DNA from: Chara braunii
Taxonomy: Eukaryota; Streptophyta; Charophyceae; Charales; Characeae
Assembly: GCA_003427395.1 (NCBI GenBank)
Contig: BFEA01000049.1
Span: 2,755,218 to 2,819,217 of the forward strand
Direction of reading: 5' to 3'
Length of the DNA: 64,000 nucleotides
Shown: positions 21,614-30,771 of the stretch, piece by piece
Layout: the number at the start of each line of letters is the position of its first letter
Position numbering within the stretch: the stretch's first letter is position 1
Translations under genes and position numbers: made by a program
Notes under the pieces: model-generated
Seen by the model: only the letters and a program-made list of their open reading frames with translations
What the model was told of the DNA's origin: nothing
The model's database searches: none

Positions 21614-23793
21614 GCCGTGAGATATTGAAGCTATTTTCCCTTCTCCTAGGACTTGTTTTGTAAAGGCCTCTGTAACTTTATCCTTGTTTTTTATGTTTTC
21701 TGTTATTTTCCTGTTGGTCTTCTTTTGGCGGCCTCTGTAGTCTACTTCTACTATCTGTAGTATCCCTTCCCACTCTTCTTGCAGCGACATTGGTGTTTGA
21801 TCTATTGTTTCTTGACACTTGCGCTTCCATATCGTCCAAAGTGAAGCTCTTCTGAGTATGTGATAGAATGTTGTCTCATTGCCCTGCCAGTCGGGGGGAG
21901 TATGTAGACCCAGAAGCAGTACGATTGGGTCAGAGGGTAAGGGCTTGCCTGATATCTTTTGCCATAGCTCGGTTACTTTGGACCAGAGGTGTTTAGCTTT
22001 CTGACAACTCAGGAGGCAGTGTTCTACATCTTCTACCCTGCCCTCCTGATAGATTGCGCAGAGTTCGTGTAGGGGTGAGCGTGATTGTAAGTTGTATCTG
22101 TTATTTATCCATTTGTTTACCGACAGTGCTAGATGCGCCAATAGCCATTGGAAGATTCTTATTTTGGTGGATGCGCTGGCATTAATTTGACTCCAAGATA
22201 CGATACTTGTGCGTTCTGCAAGCTGGTTGAATTGTGCTTCCCATCTTTGGCTAATTATTTGAGGTATGGGGTGGGATGTCATTCTTAGAAGATAGCCTGA
22301 CTTCATGGTGTATTCCAGGATGTCAGTTCTTTTCTCGATTCTAAGTCTCCCTGTTCTTAGTTTCCATGCCCACTCAGCTGGGTCTAGTTCTATGTCTGCT
22401 ATATTGGTTTGGGGGCTGTAGATCCGGTGTTCTCCGGTATCCACTACTCTTACTTTTCGCAGTGTGTTCTAGAGGTAGGCGGAGGTAGACGGGGTATCTG
22501 TCGTTCTTGTTGCCCATTCCCCTGGTTTCCAGACGACTGGTTCTTTTAGCAACTTTAACCATCTTTCCAGAACTGAGCTTGAGATCCTGTTCAAATTTTC
22601 TTGCAAATTGTGACAGCCTTTTATGGTATCTCTTAATTCCTCAACCGTTTTCCACTTTCTTTTCCCATCCTGCCAGAGGTGTGTGATCTGCCATACTCCC
22701 TTTCAAACCAGGAACCCTATTTTGTGTCTTTTGCTGTTGGTTTCCATGGTTTGCCTTGTGGGTCTAGAAGCCATTGGTTGCAGAAAAGCGGTTGTCTTAG
22801 GACCTCTTCTTTGATTGTTGGTTCCCTTACCTTGGTCGGTAGGATTTCTCTCGATGTTTTCGTAAGTTGGCGCCAAAGGTCCTCCTTTTGATCGTTCTCT
22901 TGGCCCTCCCGTTGTGCTTCTCTGACAGTACCCTTCATTGCCCATGATTTGGCCATGATCCAAAATAATCCTCTCATATTGTCTGGGGTTTTAAATTTGG
23001 CAAGGTTCTTTATTCTCCGTAGACCCAGTTCGTTCCATGGTAGGTTATGGTCAGTTATTAGTTTGAGGATCCATTTGGCTTGCAGCGCCTTGATCTGTGT
23101 CTCAGGGTCAAGGATCCCCAACGCGCCCCGTGATTTCTTCATAATGACGTATTTCCATGCTACCTTGGAGATGAAATGGACTTTGGAGGGATCTCCAGAC
23201 CAGAGGTAGGCCGCAGCTCTCCTTCTAAGTTGGGTTTTCAATTGCTTAGGGGGAGACCAAATTGTGGATGCGTACCATAACATTGAGAAGATTGACGCGT
23301 TGAGGATGAGGGCTCTTCCAAATATGGAGGTATATATACTGGACCAACTTCCTAATCTGGCTATAATTTTGTTCACTATTGTCGGGGTCATAGCGTGGTT
23401 AGGTCCTAGTTTGGATACCTGGATGCCCAGAAATCTCAGTGGCTCGTTACCTCGGGACCAGCACATCCCTTCTGGGGTGCTTAGTGGGATATTTGTTTGG
23501 TCATCTGCGAGCCACCAACCGATTGTTTTTGGCCAATTTATTTTCATTTCTAATGCTATTTGGAACACTTGCATTGTTCGTGTGAGAGCTTTGAAAGATG
23601 AGTCTGGTGCACGTATAAGAATTGTCAGGTCATCTGCAAAGAGGATGGTGGTGGGTAGGTTGATTGGATGGCAACCGTCTTCTTCTAGCCTTTCGATAGA
23701 GGGGCCTTTCCTTAAGAATGAGGCAATGGCCTCCATAATAAAAAGGAAGATGGGGGCTGCTAGTGGGTCTCCTTGTCCTACGGAGCGTGACAT
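21530..23793 (-). mobile_element. LINE-3: 5'-truncated LINE, minus strand
   Basis: It contains only the RT palm onward, from MSRSVGQGDPLAAP at 23793 to a zf-RVT tail ending at 21572. The endonuclease and RT fingers are absent. It begins exactly where another LINE fragment ends in frame (see the fusion finding). The remaining coding is fairly well preserved, with breaks around 22450-22720. Confidence 0.85.
21572..22444 (-). pseudogene. LINE-3 zf-RVT C-terminal domain
   Basis: 290 residues: DPAEWAW, RWEAQFNQ, SWSQINASASTKIRIFQWLLAHLALSVNKW, then a zinc-site pattern including CAIYQ..VEDVEHCLLSC (the second Cys of C-x2-C appears replaced by Tyr), then RRASLWTIWKRKCQET and a Lys-rich tail. The order matches the other LINEs in this window. 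The stop at 21572 seems to be the native end of ORF2. Confidence 0.82.
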
Positions 23794-23820
23794 GTCTGAG
23801 CAAACGACACAAAGAATCAA
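22717..23820 (-). pseudogene. LINE-3 reverse transcriptase, palm and thumb
   Basis: In this 367-residue frame the first nine residues (ending CVVCSD) belong to another LINE's zf-RVT region; the remainder is RT: SRSVGQGDPLAAPIFLF, FADDLTILIRA (catalytic pair intact), MKINWPKTIGWW, RFLGIQVSKLGP, and a thumb ending EEVLRQPLFCNQWL. Without fingers and endonuclease it cannot be an active polymerase. The ATG at 23820 is incidental. Confidence 0.85.
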
Positions 23821-24060
23821 ACTGTTTGGGTCACTCTTCCTTCTCCTGGTGTGTAGCCAGTGATATACCGGGAGTGCGGCGTATGTTATGAGTCATTGGA
23901 GGATTGTACTGATGATTCGAGGGTCGACGGGATCTTGGTGATTTGTTCTGCTTCTGGTCCTATTAATCTTGTCCATCCGTGTTTGACTGTTGGCTCAGGA
24001 CCCATAGTGTTTGATTGTTGGCTCATAGTTTATCCCATTTTGACTGGAGAGTCTGGTATC
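23794..24060 (-). mobile_element. Further LINE fragment (zf-RVT region)
   Basis: Minus-strand reading gives WLITYAALPVYHWLHTRRRKSD followed by CVVCSD, nearly the same as 16975-16850 of LINE-2 (WLITYVALPVNQWLHVRRRK, CAVCSD). It is fused in frame at 23793/23794 to the RT of LINE-3. The piece has no polymerase of its own. Confidence 0.75.
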
Positions 24061-24072
24061 TGGACGGGATTC

Positions 24073-24250
24073 CTCTTCTTCTTCTTCTTCTTCTTCTTCT
24101 TCTTCTTCTTCTTCTTCTTCTTCTTCTTCTTCGTTTTCTTCTTCTTCTTCGTTGTCGTTGTCGTCGTCGTCGTCGTCATCGTCGCATCGTCTTCTTCTTC
24201 ATCATCATCGTCGTCGCCGTCGCCTTCTTCTTCTTCTTCTTCTTCTTCTT
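24073..24250. repeat. (TTC)n trinucleotide satellite with GTC and ATC blocks
   Basis: TTC units, then GTT/GTC/ATC variants, then TTC again. It is an interrupted trinucleotide repeat, and the Phe, Leu or Ser runs seen in translation are artefacts. Confidence 0.93.
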
Positions 24251-24466
24251 TCGTCTACTCGTCTCTTTTCTTCATCTCTATCATCCATCTCCCCATTTAT
24301 TTGCTGGCAAGGAGGGATTCTTCTTCCATGTATGTCCCCTCCTTGCATCTCCCGATGTGTTATGATGTATGTTTTTGCTGAATCATGAGTGTGATGAGTC
24401 AGATTGCTTTTGTCAGTCTTCTGCTGATTTGCATTGTTGTTTCTCCTGGCGTTGGCGATTCTTGGT

Positions 24467-25288
24467 CCTGTAACCCCAGCTGTGGGGGGAGCTAGATGTG
24501 CAGATTCACTTAGCTGCTCTGGAAGCACCTGTTAACCGCCGGGTGAGCCCGTGTGGTGGACGGGAGGGAGTACCAGTGGTAAGGATTTGTGCTGATTGGT
24601 GAGTGCAAGGTGTGCGAGAATTGCCGTGTCCGTGTGGTGTGGTGAGTGGTGTGTGTTGAGTTGGACACTACAGCATTGCAGGGGTGGGGTGAATATCATG
24701 ACCGGTATGGTTCCACTTTTGAACACCGTGTCCTGGCTGTAGTGGTTAAGATACCTGGCTCTTGAGGCCGAGGTTGCCGGTTCGAATCCGTGCTTGCACG
24801 TGCTTGCACGGTGGAGGACATCGGGCTCATGCTGGGATGGGTAGCGCCATCCTGTAACCCCAGCTGTGGGGGGAGCTAGATGTGCAGATTCACTTAGCTG
24901 TTGTGGAAGCACCTGTTAACCGCCGGGTGAGCCCGTGTGGTGGACGGGAGGGAGTACCGGTGGTAAGGATTTGTGCTGATTGGCAAGGGCGAGGTGTGCG
25001 AGAATTGTCGTGTCCGTGTGGTGTGGTGTGTGGTGTGTGTTGAGTTGGACACTACAGCCTTGCAGGGGTGGGGTGGATATCACGACCGGTATGGTTCCAC
25101 TTTTGAACATTGTGTCCTGGCTGTAGTGGTTAAGATACCTGGCTCTTGAGGCCGAGGTCGCCGGTTCGAATCCGTGCTTGCACGGTGGAGGACGTCGGGC
25201 TCATGCTGGGATGGGTAGTGCCATCCTGTAACCCCAGCTGTGGGGGGAGCTAGATGTGCAGATTCACTTAGCTGCTTAGCTGCTGCAA
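24467..25288 (+). repeat. Tandem tRNA-related repeat, 2.2 copies
   Basis: CCTGTAACCCCAGCTGTGGG starts at 24467, 24851 and 25225, so the units are 384 and 374 bp plus a partial third; the 10-bp difference is a duplicated CGTGCTTGCA in unit 1. Each full unit holds a tRNA-like stretch with A box TGGCTGTAGTGG (24734-24745; 25118-25129) and a perfect B box GGTTCGAATCC (24779-24789; 25163-25173), spaced 33 bases. Between them, a CTGGC/GCCGA arm brackets TCTTGAG. No Pol III T-run follows closely. It is best called a tRNA-derived SINE or satellite; functional tRNA genes are unlikely because the acceptor ends do not pair. Confidence 0.8.
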
Positions 25289-25354
25289 CATGCCTATAGA
25301 CATAGGTATTCAAGAGTTTGGTATTGGAGCAAACAAATTAGTCAGTTGATTAGT

Positions 25355-25415
25355 AGGTTATTAATTGATTGATGGATGGATGGATGGATTAATTATTGGT
25401 TGATTGATTAGCTAC
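25355..25415. repeat. Short GATG/GATT satellite
   Basis: TTGATTGATGGATGGATGGA followed by further GATT words: a four-base repeat with variants. Confidence 0.75.
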
Positions 25416-25527
25416 TTTGTGTCGGTTTGTGACCATTGATTTAATATTTCGGGCAATTCAACTTTGTTTTCCAGATTTCTTTACTTAGTCCCAAACACAT
25501 TTTTTTTGGAATTATTGCGGTTGAAAG

Positions 25528-26273
25528 GCCTTTCACGATTCAGACCCCAAATTTGACTTTCAGGGTCAGAGGCCCTGGCCAAGAAAGGCCGAGTGAGTCA
25601 GTTTCAGAAAAGTCACAGTCGGGTATCTTAGCAGTCAAGTCCAACAAGCACCCGACAAACAGTCACATCTCAAGTGTAAAATCACGTCTCATAATGGAAA
25701 GTCATGTTGGAAAAGTCACATCCCACGAGCAAAGGACACTTCCACAGGCAAGAGTCGTGCCCCAGAGGCAGGAGTCACAATCCATAGTCAAAACCATGTG
25801 TCATGATCGAACAGTCGTGACTCAAAGGCCCAAGCAGCAGCACACCAATGAAAATTCGGGAAGGTTCCAGGCCCTGGCATTAGAAAGCAGACAGGCCGTG
25901 GGGATGTGGTACCGGAACCAAGTCAAGCCCCAAGAAGCAGAGGCTGGCATGAGCTGAAGCTCGGTCCAAGACAATACAAGGACTGGCCAGCCTCCTCATT
26001 CGGCAGATGGCTCATTCGCATGAAGTGTGGAAGTGCTGGGAGCAACGGTAGCTGCCCAGCGCTGGTAGAGGGAAGGCAGCCATAGCTGCACCAGTGCTAG
26101 TAGTTAGTAGTAGGCTTCAGAGGGGTTAGTAGAGTTAGCCGTCGGTGTAGTCAGAGTTGGTCCTTGAGTAGTAGAAGGTGTGTGAGTGCATCCAAGTAGG
26201 GAGAGAAGACACAGAGAGGTAGTAGACAGGGAAAAGACCGAGAGAGAAGAGAGGAGTTTCGGAAGAGTTACAT
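25528..26273 (+). mobile_element. Gypsy family B, 5' LTR, left part
   Basis: A plus-strand LTR beginning around GAAAGGCCTTTCACGATTCA (the true start is unclear; the family D LTR begins similarly near 46841). It contains a core-promoter block GCCAGCCTCCTCATTCGGCA (25986-26005) shared with the LTR of element C, with a degenerate ATACAA where other families have TATA. It is cut at 26273 by an inverted family A 3' end; LTR sequence resumes at 28033. Confidence 0.65.
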
Positions 26274-27354
26274 TGTTATGAACTTGGTTGTCTGACGAAT
26301 TTTATCGCCACTCACACACAGACAGTCTCATACATGCCCATACATGCACAAGAGAAGGGGAGAGAGGAGACAGAGTCCAAACTGCACACCGGGAAAAATA
26401 GGCAGCGGAAGACAATCATGCACAGATGGGGAGAAGACACACGGTGTTTCTCACTCTCTGACGAAACTCCCAACAACCAATCACAAGAAAGAACCAGTGA
26501 GGATAACAATTGAAATTGCACTGATGATGAGCCAACTCAAACAATTATCGTAACAGAGTTTGTTCCAGTGTCTCGACACTCTCAGAACTCACACCACACT
26601 CTCTATCCTACACCCAGTTAATAGCGCCATATCAGAATGGCCTCCCAGAGGCCAGCGCAGACCACCCTGATGAAGAACAGGTCCTGCGATGAAGTCCTCA
26701 GTGCTGATGGACAACTTTGACGAAGGAACAGGCAGCTATGGTTGCCACCACCCACGAGTACACAGTGTAGAGCCTCGATGTAGCCCGGCCATACGCAGAT
26801 ACCCCAGGGGCAGATGCGCTGAGGATGCCCCAGCTATGGGAGACTCAGACTGGGCCGGCTATGGCTGCTGTCAACGGCGAAGTCTTAGGATGCCGCCTAC
26901 AGACAGACACCGCCACCAACTTGCTTGGTTTCTCCAACGCTGCTTCGCGAGAAATGAACTGCCAAAAGTCCTGAACCGATGGGCCTAACCTATCTATAGA
27001 CTACGCTAGACCTAGACCAGACTGACTGACCGACTGGTACCGTTGCTGTTTCGGCCTCTCGGCCTCTACCGGACCCGACTATAGGCTATAGGACCATCTA
27101 TCAGCATAGGCCGCTTAGGGCCTGTCTGTCCTAGGGGTAGCCCAGGCCTGCTATACGCAGTTAGGGTAGCTGTAGGAATTTGGGTTAGTACTGGGCCTAT
27201 ATTTTCCCAGAATTGCAGATATGTCCCTCACGAATTTCCCTACAGGCAGGTCTCTTCGTTAGCCCTCAACCAAACAAAATTACGAATCTAACCCTACCGG
27301 TTAGTGTACAGCCTCACAGTCAATCTCGACAGTCAGAATCAGCAAGTCATTGCA
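26274..27354 (-). mobile_element. Gypsy family A LTR, inverted copy
   Basis: A 1081-bp LTR in minus orientation, ending (plus-strand left edge) TGTTATGAACTTGG and starting at the TGCA of 27351-27354. It is collinear with the plus-strand LTR at 29687-30757 apart from scattered substitutions. It follows the integrase end at 27990-27388 on the same strand, so it is the 3' LTR of a 5'-deleted element. Confidence 0.85.
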
Positions 27355-27387
27355 GGCTTACCCTCCCAGGGAGCGAGGACCTCCGAG

Positions 27388-27990
27388 CTAGGGATGCAGG
27401 CGAGGTGAACGGCGAGGAAGGTTGCCCTTCTGAGCCGCTTCATATCGCAAAACAACTGACTTAGTTGTTTTGAGAAGTTCCCTTCTGTAGAACCATCTGT
27501 TCTCTGAAGGAGGCTGGAATGCGAACCTCACAAGATACTGCCGGTCGGGGCCTGTGCCCCACTCGTCCTCAATCCATTCCACGTCATATCCCTTACCAGG
27601 GATCGGTGGACCAAATTGAGGGGGCCGGTCTGGGAATGCATCATCTGGAGTGAAAGGAAGCAACTTAGATGCATGGAAGACCGGGTAGGTACGTAGATGC
27701 AGTGGGACGTCGATAACATACGACGGACCGAAGGGATCAGCGCCCACTGTATCTAGGACCTGCCATGGACCCAAGTAGCGTGGCAACAGCTTGGGGGAGA
27801 TATCCTCCTCTCTCGACAGCTCAGAACTGCCCACCCAGACATGATCACCAGTGCGGATGGGGGAAGGCCNCCTGTGGCGATTAGCTTGTTCAATCATAGC
27901 CTTTTGGGCTTTGAACAAGTTCGCTCGCGCTTTCCATCTGGTGTGGGTGAGTGATAGTCTACTTTGATTTTGGTTAAGGTGGATTATCAC
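27388..27990 (-). pseudogene. Gypsy family A integrase C-terminus with chromodomain-like tail
   Basis: 200 residues of the C-terminal part of a chromovirus-type integrase: ARANLFKAQKAMIEQANRHR, then the GPY/F module (DHVWVGSSEL, LLPRYLGPWQVLD, PSYVIDVPLHLRTYPVFHASKL), then a tail with DVEWIEDE..YLVRFAFQPPSENRWFYRREL..VVLRYE, which follows the chromodomain pattern of aromatic residues and an acidic start. The GPY/F module supports DNA binding and the chromodomain directs integration to particular chromatin. It is 5' truncated at about 28020, so no protease, RT or catalytic core remains. One N is at 27870. Confidence 0.85.
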
Positions 27991-28032
27991 TTACAGTGTA
28001 ATCAGTGAGGGGATTCTACAGACTGTTGAGGG

Positions 28033-28402
28033 TTCAGAGGGGTTAGTAGAGTTAGCAGTCGGTGTAGTTAGAGTTGGTCCTTGAGTAGTAGAAGGTGTGT
28101 GAGTGCATCCAAGTAGGGAGAGAAGACACAGAGAGGTAGTAGACAGGGAGAAGACCGAGAGAGAAGAGAGGAGTTTCGGAAGAGTTACATACCTAAGTGG
28201 AGATACTGGATATTTGGGTTTGCGCTGTTGAACGCTTGTGACTGAAACTCTTAATTGCTTGTATGATGATTTGTTGGGACTCTAAGCTGCACTTATCTGG
28301 TCTTCATTTCTCTAACCTCCAGTGTGAACTTCGTGTGATCTTATTCATGCATGGTGTGTGATTGTGTGCGCGCACTGGTGGTGAACTGAGAGGTTCGTTG
28401 CA
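28033..28402 (+). mobile_element. Gypsy family B, 5' LTR, right part
   Basis: This starts with 158 bases (28033-28190) that repeat 26116-26273, then continues with new LTR sequence to GGTTCGTTGCA at 28402, directly before a primer-binding site. It shares the ..TTGCA end with families C and D. The repeated 158 bases flank the inverted family A piece. Confidence 0.7.
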
Positions 28403-28405
28403 AAC

Positions 28406-28417
28406 TGGTATCGGAGC
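28406..28417 (+). other. Primer-binding site, family B (initiator-Met tRNA)
   Basis: TGGTATCGGAGC, 3 bases after the LTR end. It differs from the usual plant iMet site TGGTATCAGAGC at one base. Confidence 0.85.
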
Positions 28418-28749
28418 TGTAGCTCGCTGCACCCACTGGACATCGCTGGCAATGATTAAGGCCGGCGAGAAGGAGAGATATGGAAGAGAGTTGAGTGGGG
28501 AGAAGTCTGAAGAAGGGGGGGAAAGGTAGGCTGAAGAAGAAGTGGCCTGATGAGTGGTGATTACGTACCTCCTGCTGCTGCGCTGGAGCGTTGGAGCGGT
28601 CGTGGAAATTCGTCAACGGAATGTTCATTGCAGTGAAGTGCATCCCCCCATAAGATCTGTATTGCTTGCTGAGTTGTTTTGGTGTTTGGTACCTCCCTCA
28701 CCCTGGTGTCGCTGCTGCTGGGCTGGTAGAGTGAGAGCAGCCAAGCAGG

Positions 28750-29367
28750 GGCAATCCGTATGTGGCAACTGGAGGCGATGAATAGGATGGAGCAATTCGG
28801 TTATCGGACGGAGTTCCCGGAAGAGACAGAAGAGGAGAAAAATGCCCTTATAATAAAGTTGGCCAGCAGCAGACAAGGCAGATAAGAATTTACTGTTGGA
28901 GGAGAGAAAAGCAGAACTAAATAATAAGATGGTGGCGGCAAAAAGGCAGGAGTATAATGAAAAGAAAAGGATGAAAGAGGAGGGGGAAAGGTTGCAGAAG
29001 TTGCTGCAAGAATAGAAAGGGAAACAGGCTGCCACAAATGAAAGACTCTCTCCTAACAGATACTCTCCTCCATACTAACAACGAACTTGCTGCACTCCAC
29101 CGAACCGTTAATCGAATGGAGTTGCACCAAGGGGAATTTGAAGGCGTCTGGAATAATTTCCTGTGCAGTCCCTCCAAACAGATTGACCATCGCATATTTG
29201 AATATGTTGACCAATTAGATAACGCCCTCTGCAAAAGGTTAACCGACCCTGCTGTAGTAAGGAAGCTAAAGATTGGAGGCGGGGGAGGGGATGGAGGAGA
29301 TGATGGTGATGACGAAGACAAAAAAGGAAAGGGTCCGAAGAAAGAGAAGGCTACTACTAACTACTAG
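28750..29367 (+). pseudogene. Family B gag-like remnant
   Basis: Downstream of the family B primer-binding site, plus-strand fragments give WQLEAMNRMEQFGYRTEFPEE, then LEERKAELNNKMVAAKRQE and KEEGERLQKLLQE (coiled coil), then a 109-codon open frame (29038-29367) with TNNELAALHRTVNRMELHQGEFEGVW and a Gly/Asp/Lys-rich end. Stops and shifts separate them. A coiled-coil-rich first part is also seen in the gags at 32286 and 63571, so I infer the N-terminal half of a gag. No capsid core or zinc knuckle is present. Confidence 0.5.
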
Positions 29368-29421
29368 CACTGGTGCAGCTATGGCTGCCTTCCCTCTACC
29401 AGCGCTGGGCAGCTACCGTTG

Positions 29422-29463
<42 letters not shown>

Positions 29464-29663
29464 GCGCAGCTCTCTGGCTCAGCGCTCTGCACCTCACAAT
29501 AGCGCACAAGTGCACCAGCACTTCCACACTTCATGCGAATGAGCCATCTGTCGAATGAGGAGGCTGGCCAGTCCTTGTATTGTCTTGGACCGAGCTTCAG
29601 CTCATGCCAGCCTCTGCTTCTTGGGGCTTGACTTGGTTCCGGTACCACATCCCCACGGCCTGT
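29367..29663 (-). mobile_element. Family B LTR fragment, inverted
   Basis: Reverse complement of 25891-26100, starting with TAGCACTGGTGCAGCTATGG and ending ACATCCCCACGGCCTGT. It includes ~100 extra bases (a CT satellite and a segment with CAGCGCTCTGCACC) absent from the other copy. The shared core-promoter block lies at 29547-29572. Confidence 0.8.
29425..29461. repeat. (CT)n microsatellite in the inverted LTR
   Basis: About 18 CT units inside the inverted family B LTR. The plus-strand copy lacks it, so the expansion or loss is copy-specific. Confidence 0.93.
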
Positions 29664-29686
29664 CTGTTAACTCCACTCAGGTATGT

Positions 29687-30757
29687 TGCAATGACTTGCT
29701 GATTCTGACTGTCGAGATTGACTGCAAGGCTGTACACTAACCGGTAGGGTTAGATTCATAATTTTGTTTGGCTGAGGGCTAACCGAGAGACCTGCCTGTA
29801 GGGAAATTCGTGAGGGACATAGCTGCAATTCTGGGAAAATATAGGCCCACTACTAACCCGAATTCCTACAGCTACCCTAACTGCGTATAACAGGCCCGGG
29901 CTACCCCTAGGACAGACAGGCCCTAAGCGGCCTATGCTGATAGACGGCTATAGCCTATAGCCAGGTCCGGTAGAGGCCGAGAGGCCGAAACAGCAACGGT
30001 ACCAGTCGGTCAGTCAGTCCGGTCTAGGTCTAGCGTAGTCTATAGATAGGTTAGGCCCATCAGTTCAGGACTTTTAGTAGTTCATTTCTCGCGAAGCAGC
30101 GTTGGAGAAGCCAAGCAAGTTGGTGGCGGTGTCTGTCTGAAGGCGGCATCCTGAGACTTCGCCGTTGACAGCAGCCATAGACGGCCCAGTCTGAGTCTGC
30201 CATAGTTGGGGCATCCTCAGCGCATCTACCCTTGGGGTATCTGCATATGGCCGGGCTACATCGAGGCTCTACACTGTGTACTCGTGGGTGGTGGCAGCCA
30301 TAGCTGTTCCTTCGGCAGGGTTGTCCATCGGCACTGAGGACTCGCAGGACCTGTTCTTCATCAGGGTGGTTGGCGCTGGCCTCTGGGAGGCCATTCTGAT
30401 GTGGCGCTACTAATTGGGTGTAGGCTATAGAGTTCGGTGTGAGTTCTGAGAGTGGCGAGATACTGGAACAAACTCTGTTACGATAATTGTTTGAGTTGGC
30501 TCATCATCAGTGCAATTTTAATTGTTATTCTCGCTGGTTCTTTCTTGTGATTGGTTGTTGGGAGTTTCGTCAGAGAGTGAGAAACACCGTGTGTCTTATC
30601 CCCATCTGTGCATGATTGTCTTCCGCTGCCTATTTTCCTCGGTGTGCAGTTTGGACTCTGTCTCCTCTCTCCCCTTCTCTTGTGCATGTATGGGCATGTA
30701 TGAGACTGTTTGTGTGTGAGTGGCGATAAAATTCGTCAAACAACCAAGTTCATAACA
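29687..30757 (+). mobile_element. Gypsy family A 5' LTR
   Basis: A 1071-bp LTR from TGCAATGACTTGCTG (a TGTT three bases further left may be the true start) to TTCATAACA. It is followed 2 bases later by a primer-binding site, which makes it a 5' LTR. It is near-identical to the inverted LTR at 26274-27354. The plus-strand gag and pol at 32-37 kb are the likely body; no 3' LTR is present because the element is cut near 36980. Confidence 0.85.
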
Positions 30758-30759
30758 GT

Positions 30760-30771
30760 TGGTATCGGGGC
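30760..30771 (+). other. Primer-binding site, family A
   Basis: TGGTATCGGGGC, 2 bases after the LTR end; initiator-Met type with two differences from the plant consensus. Confidence 0.85.

Noticed and set aside
24728-24800. A functional tRNA gene
   Set aside because: A and B boxes are good, but the acceptor stem does not pair, U33 is not in place and no T-run terminator follows; a SINE head is more likely.
24532-25110. Two similar minus-strand proteins in tandem
   Set aside because: They mirror the 380-bp tRNA-related repeat; the similarity is of DNA, not of a gene pair.
26344-30687. A conserved 69-residue protein (MHKRRGERRQSPNC...) seen at both 26344-26553 (+) and 30478-30687 (-)
   Set aside because: Both copies lie inside the inverted family A LTRs, so DNA identity explains the conservation.
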